From contig NZ_BMFV01000018.1 of NCBI RefSeq assembly GCF_014639255.1, forward strand, positions 1-64,000: a stretch of DNA of 64,000 nt, given 5' to 3'. This DNA comes from Pullulanibacillus pueri. GTDB lineage: Bacteria; Bacillota; Bacilli; Bacillales; Sporolactobacillaceae. The translations under genes and the position numbers were made by a program. Positions 28,588 to 37,363 of this stretch are shown piece after piece (the first letter of the stretch is position 1; the number at the start of each line of letters is the position of its first letter). A model generated the notes under the pieces. The model was not told the DNA's origin. It searched no databases and was given only the letters and a program-made list of their open reading frames with translations.

Positions 28588-31500
28588 TTATCGCCCCCTT
28601 GCTGTCTTTAGTCGAGCTTGTAGCTGATCTGAATAATTTTTATTAGCATCATAAACCTGCTTCTCAGAAATGTTAAATTGCTTGTTCTGCAAGGTTTGGA
28701 TGAGCAAACTCACAAGCTGATTATTTTGAGCCTGTAACTGTTCGAGTTTACTATTGTCCAGCATCACTCGCTCGGTACTCGGTGAGACTGATTGACTTCC
28801 TAAGAATTGATTCATAGCCTGTATCGAACGAGATTGATCAGTTAAAGATGCCATCATTGCTACAGACTTTTGATTGTCATAGATCTTGGTCCCTTTTGGT
28901 AGATCAATGAGCTCAGGCCCTTTCTCACCTACCCAGGTTAGACCCCCGCGCCAGTTATCTGTACCACTAGCGTTAGCCCCGATCAATGCATTGTGCCCTC
29001 GGGTATTACCCATTAAATAGCTTTGTTCCTGGTAAGTCACATGCACTGTTTTAAAAACATCTTTTTTAAGTTGATCATCGACAGTATAAGGTTTTGGACT
29101 AACCGTTATTTTAACCTTTTTGTTAATGGTTTTTCCTAACGTCTTGTTGGTCTTCTCACCGTCTTTATTCATGCCTTTAATTTCGGTACGGGCATGTTGT
29201 AGTTTACTGATCTGATTATTTATCGATGATACTTGATTTTTATATAGATCAGAATTCCTTTTATTCGGGGGAACCATTTCATCAAGTTTCTCTTTTTGCT
29301 TTTTCAGTTTAGAGATCGATGAGTTAATGTAACTAACTGACTTTCCATCTTTCACAAGTTGATCGGCCTTTTTGCTTGAAATGCCGCTCTCGACAAGTAA
29401 CTGTTCTTGCAACTTCTTCTTTGCTTCATCCTTCTTTTTAAGGTCAGTATTTGTTTTGGCTATCTGATCGTTTAATGTATTGTTTTGTTTGTTGAGGGTA
29501 TCTAGTTGATCAACAAGGGTCTGCTTACCACCCTTTAAAGCCTTGAGAATCTTTTGATCTTGTTTAATCTGTTTATCAAGACTTTTATCAGTGATGCCCA
29601 GCTGATAGTTATGCCATGATTGAGTATTCAACTGTAAAAGCTCATTTTCATATTTTTTAATAGCGTCGTTTACTGCCGTTTTATTGTAGTTTTGTGCGAG
29701 TTTTAGGAGTTCAGTTTCCTGTTTTCTCCCCGCATTAATCTGACTTTGTAATTCTGCTTTTTTAGCCAGTAACTTAGGCTCATTTGACAATGTCTTTTGA
29801 TACTCAATCTCCAAATCCCTTGTGGAAGCTTTGGCTAATTCCTCGTTATACTTTTGCAAGGATGAAGTCGTTCCAGCCACTCGGTTCCCCTGTTCGGTGA
29901 TCTTGTCCGTTGATAGGGGCAGTTTTTTCGTTAAAGTACTATTTAGGTCCACCATTCGATCAAGTTGGTCATTGGTCAACCCTGACTTTTTCCTCAGCTT
30001 TTCTTGCTCATCCCGTAATCTTGCAAGTACTTGTGGATCAGATTCTCTATTGATTTTAGTCTGGATGTCTAAATATCTGCCAAATTCATCATTCGTAAGA
30101 TGCGATTTCGCCCGCAACTGGTCAAAAGAGTCTATTAACTTAGCATTTGAGTCGTGCTGTTTCATTAAACTTTCCGCAGTATCAAAGGAGACCTTTTGCA
30201 GCTCATCCATGGACTTGTTAGTTTTCTTTAAATGCTTATAGACTTCATAACCAGCAAAACCGACAGCACCAAGACCAGCTACTGTAAGAGTAACGGGGTT
30301 TGTAAGGAGACCTAAGACACCCGTTAAAGCTCCTGCCTCTCCTGCTGCCGCTGCAATGCCTCCGGCTGCTTCCACCTTACTTACTGTTCCCATCACCTTT
30401 GTTGCCTTCGAATATTTGTTTAAAGCTGTCAAGCCCTTTCCAAGTCCACCAGTTAAAAGCCTGACCGACTTAGTAAGGCCACCTAAAACAAGAGATGCTG
30501 GGCCAATCCCTGCTGCAAATAATGCGATATGGATAATATTTTGCTTTTGCGACTCATCAAGGTCACCAAACTCTTTGATAAGATGTGTGACATCCTCAAT
30601 CAAAGGCGTAATTTCAGGCACTAACTCCTGACCAATTTCTTGTTCTAATACTTGAAAGGAAGCTTTTAGCCTATTAACCTTTTGCTGAGCCGAGTTGCCC
30701 ATCTGGTCAGCGAGATCTTTCGTGTAGCCAGTTGCGTTTTTAGTTTCTTTACTTAAATCCCTTAAGGCATCTCCGCCTTGAGACAAAAGCACATTCATGC
30801 CTGTCTGGGCTTCAACTCCAAACGCTTGGGTAATTAAATGGGCTTTTTGGGCTTTGGTCATACCCTGCGTGTTTTTATTAATGGTATCAATAAGATCAGG
30901 CAACGAATAAAAGCCTTTTTTCATTTTATCTGTAGAAAGACCCATCTCTTTAAAGGCTACCGCACTTTGCTGTGTTGGCTTTAACATACGCGATATAGCT
31001 CCACGGAGCGCAGTACCCGCCTTTTCCGCCTCAATACCATTATTGGAGAGTAAACCGATGGCCGACGCAGTATCCTCTAATGAGTAGCCTACAGAGTGAG
31101 CGACAGGGCCAACATATTCCATGGCTTTCAGTTATGTTATCGTTAGGCTCTTTATCCTAACTTCTGCATGTTTCCATGCAGCTCAGACTATATCATGTTC
31201 TTCACCATTACGTGGCAAGAACCCAGGCGCTCGTGGGTGATTCATCTGTTCTAGATTACTTTCACCTAGTCGTTACACCTTCCACACATCCCTGCGTGGC
31301 TTGGCTCGGTATTGGCATAGCATTTAAGGTATACCTTAATTACCTTAGCTTTCTACCGAATTCACCTAGTATTTTATGCTGCTGATTTCTCAGCAACCGG
31401 GCATTTATGTTTACCCATATCAGCAAAGCCTGCCGCTGTCTTATTGGCAACGAAACTTAAATCATCAGTAACACGCTGTGTGTTACGAGTCATTGTGGCT

Positions 31501-32666
31501 GTGTCACTGGACTTGAGATTGAATTGTTCAAGGGTACTCGAGGCAATACTCATAACAGTATTAAAGTCGTCCCCTGAAGCCCTAGCGCCATCTAATAATG
31601 ATGGCATGGCACCAATAACTTGGTTATAGGTGTAGCCCTTTTTGGTTAACTCTTCTATCCCCTCGTTAATGTTAGTTGTTGATTGACCGTATTTCTGAGC
31701 CCACTTCTGAGAGTCATCCCCAAGTGCCTTAATCTGCTGATCGAGTTCAGCCGCACTAGTTGTCCCATCGTTTAAAAGAGATCGCGTTTCAGTAAGCTGT
31801 TGATTAAACTCAATGTATTGTTTCGCACCCTCGCCAAGCACACCGCCTATTGGCAGGGTCAATGCAAAAGTCGCCCTAGTACCAAAATCTTTGAGTTTTT
31901 CGGAAGCTTTTTGTGCACCTGAAGAAATTTGAGTAAACGCTTTGGATGCTCGCCCTGCGGAAGATAGCTGACTTGAAACTCGTCTAAGCTCCGACTCTGT
32001 ATTTTTCATGGCGACAATCGCCTTATTAAGCTCTTGCTCAGCTTTTATGGTGACAAGGTTATCTTCGCCCTTTGCTTGCTTCAACGCCTCGTACTTTGTG
32101 CGTAAAGCGCTGACCTTATCGCTCTCAGTCGTTAAAACCTCAGACAAATGAGAGGATTTTTGACGGAGTTGATCAGTCGTCTTTCCGAAGCTTTCTGTGC
32201 CCGCCGTAAGCACACTGTACCGGCTATTTAAAAGCTCCATCTTTTGGTCCATCGCACTGACCGACTGATCGACTCTTACACTCGTGTTGTACCAAGCACT
32301 CTGTTGCTCTTTAAGCTCCGTGTTGACCAAGTCAAGCTGTTTTCTGAGCCCTTCTTGTTGCCTAACCGTATTGTTAATTTGATTGGCATACCTAAGGGCC
32401 GCGTCGCTATTTTCACCGTATTGAAGCTTAGCCTTGTTGTAGTTTTCAGTAAGTTTAGTAATCTGCAAATCTTGAGCTTCGATCGTTCGCTGGAGACCTG
32501 TATATCTGGCATTTAACTTGCCTAAGTTATCTCCCGCTCGGTCAAACATCGCCATCTCAGCTTTCATTTGATTTGTCGATGCTCGTACCGTATTTTTAAG
32601 AGCTGTAAGGCTCTGGGTGACCTTGGCACCATCTAGCCCGACCCTGATGATTACGCCTTCTGGCAT
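28588..32666 (-). CDS. Tail tape-measure protein, interrupted by a group I intron
   Basis: Join of 31413-32666 and 28588-31128 gives 1264 codons in frame. Exon 1 is coiled coil (about 20-260) and ends ...GFADMG; exon 2 starts KAMEYVGPVAHSVGYSLEDTA, so splicing restores the conserved PhageMin_Tail core (TMP family TIGR01760 type). A hydrophobic stretch lies near residue 500 (TLTVAGLGAVGFAGY). Tape measures set tail length. Without splicing, translation would stop after the intron-encoded residues HKCPVAEKSAA. ATG has GGAGG upstream. Confidence 0.93.
31129..31412 (-). ncRNA. ORF-less group I intron in the tape-measure gene
   Basis: 284 nt. The intron ends in G. The 5' exon ends GGGU, which pairs with GCCC in the intron to give P1 with the required U-G wobble. 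The core has a TGATATAGTCT-type S element (31185-31196 on plus) whose TAGTC pairs with GACTA at 31267-31271 as P7. A P9-like hairpin GCATG-TTTC-CATGC follows near the 3' end. No endonuclease gene is present. Precise removal restores the tape-measure frame. Confidence 0.93.
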
Positions 32667-32706
32667 TTGGTTACCTCCTTTCCACTGGAATTAGAGTTAG
32701 AGTTAT

Positions 32707-33060
32707 TTATATAGTGTGTGTACCTTCAACATTTCGTTGTTCTCTACCCATTGTTCGTTTTCTAAGCCACAATAACGCTTCTTCTAATTTAAGATAAGCC
32801 ATCTCATTTTCATAACATGCAAACTCCGAGTTCTGAAAATGGTCTAATCTGCAAATTACCATAGCAATTAAGTCCTCATTCATCACACCATTTACACCGT
32901 GCTCTTTTATCGCACCTTCTTGAAAATGGACCTTTTCGATATATCCGTTTCCATCAACTTTTCTGACCTCAAAAGTGTGCGGGGCATTGAAATTAAAATC
33001 ATCCTCATGATGAACTTCTGTATATTTTTCAGTTAGCAAATCATGCTTTACTTTTGCCAC
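32707..33060 (-). CDS. Tad1/Acb2-family hairpin-domain protein (predicted signal sponge)
   Basis: 117 residues. The N-terminal half is beta-rich (HTFEVRKVDGNGYIEKVHF). The C-terminal half has the hairpin-domain pattern GVNGVMNEDLIAMVICRLDHF, FACYENEMAYLKLEEAL and RKRTMGREQRNVEGTH. From memory this pattern is the Acb2/Tad1 hairpin domain; Tad1 and Acb2 bind cyclic ADP-ribose isomers or cyclic oligonucleotides and so block Thoeris and CBASS. It lies between the tail-chaperone and tape-measure genes. The ligand here is not shown. GTG start after GGAG. Confidence 0.7.
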   Translation of the reverse strand: MAKVKHDLLTEKYTEVHHEDDFNFNAPHTFEVRKVDGNGYIEKVHFQEGAIKEHGVNGVMNEDLIAMVICRLDHFQNSEFACYENEMAYLKLEEALLWLRKRTMGREQRNVEGTHTI

Positions 33061-33075
33061 TAATAATCACTCCTG

Positions 33076-33258
33076 TTAAATCGAATTAAAGAACTCCTCG
33101 CCGCTCATTCGGTCATCCTCTGACAAAACGGACAATAACCCGTACCAATCCGCATTATCTATGTCATTAAACGACCAACCAGCTTTCATGAGTTCCCTGT
33201 ATGTTTTTTTAAGACTTTTCAACGCTTCCTTAGCCGTTATTTTTCGGCCGCTACGTCC
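33076..33258 (-). CDS. Tail assembly chaperone T domain (made by -1 frameshift)
   Basis: 60 residues in the -1 frame of the upstream G gene, from the slippery site to the stop at 33076. It has no own start with ribosome-binding site and reads ITAKEALKSLKKTYRELMKAG ... DWYGLLSVLSEDD, typical of gpT-like C-terminal parts. Fusion GT would have 155 residues. In lambda-like tails G and GT assemble on the tape measure. Confidence 0.85.
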   Translation of the reverse strand, partial: GRSGRKITAKEALKSLKKTYRELMKAGWSFNDIDNADWYGLLSVLSEDDRMSGEEFFNSI

Positions 33259-33542
33259 TTTTTTTCTCCACCAAGCACCTCATTAACGACTCTATTGAGT
33301 TCTCCGAGGAGTTGTGGACCTTCAATCCCGTCATAAATCGTGTCAACTGTAACCGCCTTATCATCAAAGACACTTGCCACAAAGTTAACTTTTATATCAA
33401 GGGCATCTGCCTCTTTAGCGACTTCTCCACTTTCAAACTTGTCCATCATTTCAAAAGCCTCACGGACCTTACGTCCGCTCACATAATCCTGTTCATGGAC
33501 AACTTTTTGACCCTCTTTGTTTCGTAATTCAAGTCTAATCAT
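33237..33542 (-). CDS. Tail assembly chaperone G, with -1 frameshift site
   Basis: 101 residues in the zero frame (IRLELRNKEGQKVVHEQDYV). Near its end the codons GAA-AAA-AAG contain A_AAA_AAG in the correct phase (33258-33264), where -1 slippage would continue into the T frame. The gene stands between the major tail protein and tape-measure genes, as G/GT pairs do. Confidence 0.88.
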   Translation of the reverse strand: MIRLELRNKEGQKVVHEQDYVSGRKVREAFEMMDKFESGEVAKEADALDIKVNFVASVFDDKAVTVDTIYDGIEGPQLLGELNRVVNEVLGGEKKDVAAEK

Positions 33543-33612
33543 TGGTAATTCCTCCTTAAATTTAGGTAATAAAAAGGCTACAGCATTTAAGCTATAGCCT
33601 TAATAAATGAGA

Positions 33613-34200
33613 TTAAGCATCAGGTGTTTCATCAATCGGAAAGATAAAGTCCTCAAATTGATCCTGAGTAACATCGTCAGCTTCACGCGCTTTTGCCCAA
33701 GACAAACCATCGGAAGCCCGAGAAACCCCAGACCCATTAAGGACATCAGAGGAAAGTGTAGATCCATTGTTGTCCGTTGATTTGATGTCATCCCCATCAA
33801 AAGTGAATTTCACTTTAAGAAGCCCAATAAAGAGAGCTTTACCGTTTTTATCGTCCGTATAAAGTCCTACGGCGCAATATGGAGCCTCCGTATTAGCTCC
33901 TATCGTTGTGATACCATCTTCGTTTTTCTCACGACCTAGAATCTTATCCAATGCTCCTTCGGGCAGAGCTTCTAGATCAGCAACTGTTAATGCAATCTTA
34001 ATATCTCCTGTACCCTTTGAAGAAACATAATAAGGGACGTTGGAAGCATAGACAACGTTTTGTGTCGGGGCCAACCCTGTAATTGCTGCTTCAATTGCAC
34101 CCGCTGTTTTTTCATCAGCTGTGAAAATGTTATCAGCTGATGTTTTTTCATTCTCATCTAAAACTGCAATTTTGGCAGATTTAAAACCAACTGTAGCCAT
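33613..34200 (-). CDS. Major tail (tube) protein, phi13 type
   Basis: 195 residues (ATVGFKSAKIAVLDENEKT ...). The pattern of a phi13-family major tail protein includes AAITGLAPTQNVVYASNVPYYVSSKGTGD and a KALFIGLLKVKFTFDGDD strand. It polymerises into the tail tube. Upstream comes the Acb2-like gene, downstream the chaperone pair. Confidence 0.88.
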   Translation of the reverse strand: MATVGFKSAKIAVLDENEKTSADNIFTADEKTAGAIEAAITGLAPTQNVVYASNVPYYVSSKGTGDIKIALTVADLEALPEGALDKILGREKNEDGITTIGANTEAPYCAVGLYTDDKNGKALFIGLLKVKFTFDGDDIKSTDNNGSTLSSDVLNGSGVSRASDGLSWAKAREADDVTQDQFEDFIFPIDETPDA

Positions 34201-34226
34201 TAATCATCATTCCTTTTAATAATTTT

Positions 34227-34436
34227 TTATTGGTCGTTTCTAGCAACCGAAGCATTCGCCCACATGACCGCTTCTTCAATTTTGGTCATTGCAAGTGACT
34301 TTTCTCGCGAGTTGGGACATAGATCATCAACCAAAACAGCAAAATCCTTAGCAGAGTTTCGGATGGCGTCATATTTCGCCGGTTGACCCTCTTTAGGGGC
34401 GTGATACGTGAAATTGTTATCTAATCTGTCTTCCAA
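34227..34436 (-). CDS. Acb2-like cyclic-nucleotide sponge (anti-CBASS)
   Basis: 69 residues. The C-terminal helix pattern NSREKSLAMTKIEEAVMWA followed by NASVARND is the strong hallmark of Acb2-like proteins, as I remember them. The N-terminal part has KYDAIRNSAKDFAVLVDDLC. Acb2 assembles into a hexamer and sequesters cyclic di- and trinucleotides made by CBASS. TTG start has AAGGAG upstream. Position between tail-completion and major-tail genes gives late, structural-level expression. Ligand untested. Confidence 0.75.
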   Translation of the reverse strand: MEDRLDNNFTYHAPKEGQPAKYDAIRNSAKDFAVLVDDLCPNSREKSLAMTKIEEAVMWANASVARNDQ

Positions 34437-34493
34437 AAAAGAACACTCCTTTTATAAATTTTTGCAATAAAAAATCCACCGTCAAAAGGTGAA

Positions 34494-34874
34494 CTAGTCA
34501 AACGTGTTTTTATTAAACTTTGCAGTGAGATATAGCTTTTCAATGTCCGGATCTTTGTCAGTATAACTGTTATACATGTAAAAGCCGTTTGCCTCCATGT
34601 ACTTTCTCAGGAGTGTTTCATAGTCTGACGTATCGGTAAACTCATACCATATTTGGATTTGCACTTTTCCTTCGACAGAATGACTGACGTTGCTTGAATA
34701 ATCGCCAGGGATGTTTTGAATATCTGTTAATAAAACCAACACAGACACTTGCTCTTTTGGAGTACCGTCTGGCATCTTGTCAGGGATAAAATAATTAAAC
34801 ACGTAATCGGGGTTAAAACCCAGCGGATTATCCTCTGAAGAAACAAGATTAAAAGCGTCTACGATCGCACTCAC
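34494..34874 (-). CDS. DUF806-type tail terminator protein
   Basis: 126 residues with the tail-terminator position (between HK97-gp10-like protein and major tail protein) and DUF806-like features (FIPDKMPDGTPKEQVSVLVLLTDI, KVQIQIWYEF). Overlaps the upstream gene by ATGA. Such proteins cap the tail tube on the head side. Confidence 0.75.
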   Translation of the reverse strand: MSAIVDAFNLVSSEDNPLGFNPDYVFNYFIPDKMPDGTPKEQVSVLVLLTDIQNIPGDYSSNVSHSVEGKVQIQIWYEFTDTSDYETLLRKYMEANGFYMYNSYTDKDPDIEKLYLTAKFNKNTFD

Positions 34875-35242
34875 AATCCATTCAATTCCTTTTCGATGAC
34901 TTTCTGCATCTCTTCGGTAACCTCGCCCCTTGCTTCTGCCTCCGTTTTTTCAGCAAAGTGTTGGGCTGGTTGATTAATAGTGCCATCATTAACAAATTTA
35001 GACCGCCATGCTGTATCTTTCCCAAAGTGCACCTGATATTCACCCAGATCATTCACTCGGGATATTTCAACATCATCTATTAAGTGTTTTTCGGTGTCAG
35101 GATCATAAGGCGTATTTTCTTTAAGCTTATCCGCGACAATTTGAGCGCCTGCTTTTGCTGCCTTTTTACCGCCACTTTTAGTACGGGCTGCTAACTCTAA
35201 AAATTGTCTATCCAATCCACTATAATCAATCTCAGTGCTCAT
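34871..35242 (-). CDS. HK97-gp10-like tail-completion protein
   Basis: 123 residues. A basic helix (KAAKAGAQIVADKLKENTPY) and TAWRSKFVNDGTINQPAQHF are the typical gp10 motifs. Overlaps neighbours on both sides by 4 bp. Needed for head-tail joining or tail completion. Confidence 0.85.
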   Translation of the reverse strand: MSTEIDYSGLDRQFLELAARTKSGGKKAAKAGAQIVADKLKENTPYDPDTEKHLIDDVEISRVNDLGEYQVHFGKDTAWRSKFVNDGTINQPAQHFAEKTEAEARGEVTEEMQKVIEKELNGL

Positions 35243-35574
35243 GCTGTGACCACCTCACAGATAATAACTTTCCATTCTTTTTTTGTTGTGTCGGGCGTGA
35301 TGTCTTTAATTTGATAGGAATCATCGCCCCAAGATACGGTCATTTTGTTATCAATCTCAAAGTCTTGTTGCTCTCGGATGACAAATGACGTAGTATTAAC
35401 GACCTCATTCCCGATATTGGCCATGCGATCTGATAGTTTTTGAGTGATGACCTTTGCCCAAACAGTAGCCACTGCTACATTCTGTGTTGTCGCAATACCA
35501 TTGACCTTTACTGTTTTCTTGGCATTAAAGGTAATTCGCTCATTTAACTCTGATGGATCATTAACAAGTGGCAC
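35239..35574 (-). CDS. Head closure / head-tail adaptor (SPP1 gp16-like)
   Basis: 111 residues, beta-rich (ELNERITFNAKKTVKVNGI ... VATVWAKVITQKLSDRMANIGNEV ... WGDDSYQIKDI), matching the phage head-tail joining family. Seals the connector after DNA packaging. Overlaps the next gene and follows the gp6-like gene by 3 bp. Confidence 0.85.
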   Translation of the reverse strand: MPLVNDPSELNERITFNAKKTVKVNGIATTQNVAVATVWAKVITQKLSDRMANIGNEVVNTTSFVIREQQDFEIDNKMTVSWGDDSYQIKDITPDTTKKEWKVIICEVVTA

Positions 35575-35577
35575 TGA

Positions 35578-35874
35578 TCATCCCTCCTGATCGGTCGTTG
35601 ACATACCGCTTTTAAAACTTTTCAGAGACAAAATGATGCTCTGTAAAGAAAAATCAACAAGGTGAGACATGGTACCAACCAATGCAGCAGTACGATTCTG
35701 ATACCAATGTGTGATCAGTATTTTCTGAGCTTGCTCATATAATTCAAGGTTGGCTGTTGAATCACAGCCAGCCCCTTTTAAATATTGATCTGATGATTTA
35801 ATAAGAGAATTAATAAGGGCGTCATCTGCAGTAGAGTCCACCCTTAAAAAGTTCTTTACCTCTTGTAAATCCAT
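35578..35874 (-). CDS. Head-tail connector (gp6/gp15-like)
   Basis: 98 residues, helical (MDLQEVKNFLRVDSTADDALINSLI), the classic gp6-like adaptor N-terminus. It forms a ring under the portal. Overlaps the end of the FN3 frame by 1 bp. Confidence 0.88.
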   Translation of the reverse strand: MDLQEVKNFLRVDSTADDALINSLIKSSDQYLKGAGCDSTANLELYEQAQKILITHWYQNRTAALVGTMSHLVDFSLQSIILSLKSFKSGMSTTDQEG

Positions 35875-36155
35875 TATTCACCACTTCCGGAAGAAGCAGA
35901 TGTTGTTACCTCTAAAGCATTACTCAATTGCGATTCTACACCGTCGGCACCAACCGCTTTGACTTGATAAGTATAGGTGGTTTCAGCAGTCAATCCGCTA
36001 TCTGAATAGCTGGTTCCCACCCTCGTACCTATACTTGTCCCATCACGATAGACCTCATAGTGATCAGCGTTTGCGACGGCATCCCAAGCTAATTTAACCG
36101 ACGTATCGGTCACGTCACTTGATGTTAGCCCAGTTGGTGCGTCTAGGCTGCTGAC
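35874..36155 (-). CDS. FN3/Ig-like domain added to capsid by -1 frameshift
   Basis: About 93 residues in the -1 frame of the capsid gene, starting at the slippery site A_AAA_AAG (36155-36161). It begins APTGLTSSDVTDTSVKLAWDAV and continues EVYRDGT ... TYTYQVKAVG, a complete fibronectin-III fold. The only in-frame start, a GTG at 36113, lacks a ribosome-binding site and would cut off the first strand. I therefore read it as an alternative C-terminus giving a capsid-FN3 fusion of about 496 residues in a fraction of subunits. Confidence 0.85.
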   Translation of the reverse strand, partial: VSSLDAPTGLTSSDVTDTSVKLAWDAVANADHYEVYRDGTSIGTRVGTSYSDSGLTAETTYTYQVKAVGADGVESQLSNALEVTTSASSGSGE

Positions 36156-37363
36156 TTTTTTGCAATTCTAAACGCTGATTTCAGCTTGATTTGGTGATCA
36201 AACCACGCCGTAACAACAAATTGCTCAATACCTGTTTTAACGTCTTTGTCCCGATCATAAAGCGCCCCGAGATCATAGTTAAAGTGAGAATAGCTAAAAT
36301 CACCAACAATAGGATTAACCGCAGAGTCACAGAATACAACAGGTTTCCCAAGCACTTGCTCAGGTTGAGCTGTATACAAAGTGGTACTCCCATTCGCAAG
36401 ATCCTTGATAATATTCTTATAGTCTTGGTACCGCATGACAATTGTTGCATTTTCGCGGTAATCTTCGTGTAGATCGGAAATCGCATCTGTGATGGCATCA
36501 TACATGTTGGCTGCTGTGATTTCGGAAATACCAGCGCCATAAAACGACATATGCTCTTCACCCGTTTTTGGCTCAGTAGCAAAAGCGACTTTCTTCTCTT
36601 TCGCAGCGACACCCGATTGTAATGCTGATTCTGTAGCTGCTACTAAATTGGCCTCTGAGCCATTAATAACTGTTTCAGATAGGCCCGCAAAGACCTTAAA
36701 TTTATTCCGGCCAAAAGTAACAACATCGCCAGTCTCTTCAAGCTCTTTCGCTGTTGCTTTATCAGCAATAAAATCGTCATCATCAAGAGTAAAGGACAAT
36801 TTAGGGATTTCCAGATTAGTAATCTGAGTCAAAGTAGAGATTTGACGCAATGGATTTTTAACCAAAGGCTCCATTAAAATATCTGTGGACACTGTCTTTG
36901 GCAGGAATTTGTTTCCTCCTGTACTATCATCATCCCCCAAGACTGCAACGACATCGTTAGGAATCTGCTTGCGTTGCATAACAGATCGGATTAATTCCGC
37001 TTTAGCTTTAACGACTTTGGCTTCTGGGTCATTAATATTTTTAAGATCGCTCGAAGCCTTAGAAGCTGCTTGCTGAAGCTTTGCTTGCTGCTCTTTTTCC
37101 AGCTCATCATGTTGTTGTTTAATGACATCAAAGCGCATCTTTAGATCATCACGCGAGCGTTGCAATGCCTGAATATCCTCTGAGGATTTTGCAGGGTCAA
37201 TGGCCGCCGCTGAAAGTTCCCCCTCCATTTTTTGGAGTTGCTGACCAACAGTAGCCATATTCTGCTTTAATTCAAACAGCGTCGGGTCACTAAAAAACTG
37301 CAAATTTAACTTTCTTTGATTCTTCTGTTTTACTACTCTGAACAATTCTTTACTTTTTGTCAT
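36143..37363 (-). CDS. HK97-fold major capsid protein
   Basis: 406 residues. Residues about 30-110 form a coiled-coil delta (scaffold) domain, probably removed by the prohead protease. After about residue 140 comes the HK97 capsid fold (LPKTVSTDILMEPLVKNPLRQI ... NIIKDLANGS ... VVFCDSAVNPIVGDF ... FRIAKKSAA). The N-terminus carries KLNLQFF, also found in the protease. Start overlaps the protease gene by 4 bp. The last codons contain a slippery site leading to the FN3 extension. Confidence 0.92.
   Translation of the reverse strand: MTKSKELFRVVKQKNQRKLNLQFFSDPTLFELKQNMATVGQQLQKMEGELSAAAIDPAKSSEDIQALQRSRDDLKMRFDVIKQQHDELEKEQQAKLQQAASKASSDLKNINDPEAKVVKAKAELIRSVMQRKQIPNDVVAVLGDDDSTGGNKFLPKTVSTDILMEPLVKNPLRQISTLTQITNLEIPKLSFTLDDDDFIADKATAKELEETGDVVTFGRNKFKVFAGLSETVINGSEANLVAATESALQSGVAAKEKKVAFATEPKTGEEHMSFYGAGISEITAANMYDAITDAISDLHEDYRENATIVMRYQDYKNIIKDLANGSTTLYTAQPEQVLGKPVVFCDSAVNPIVGDFSYSHFNYDLGALYDRDKDVKTGIEQFVVTAWFDHQIKLKSAFRIAKKSAA

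Noticed and set aside
28588..31122. Separate second tape-measure gene starting at MEYVGP
   Set aside because: The start has no ribosome-binding site, and removal of the intron joins it to the upstream part in frame, inside a conserved core.
31176..31385. 69-codon plus-strand frame inside the tape-measure intron
   Set aside because: Antisense to the ribozyme core and without any start signal.
35874..36113. Free-standing FN3 protein
   Set aside because: The GTG start lacks a ribosome-binding site and cuts the first strand; the frame continues upstream to an in-phase slippery site.
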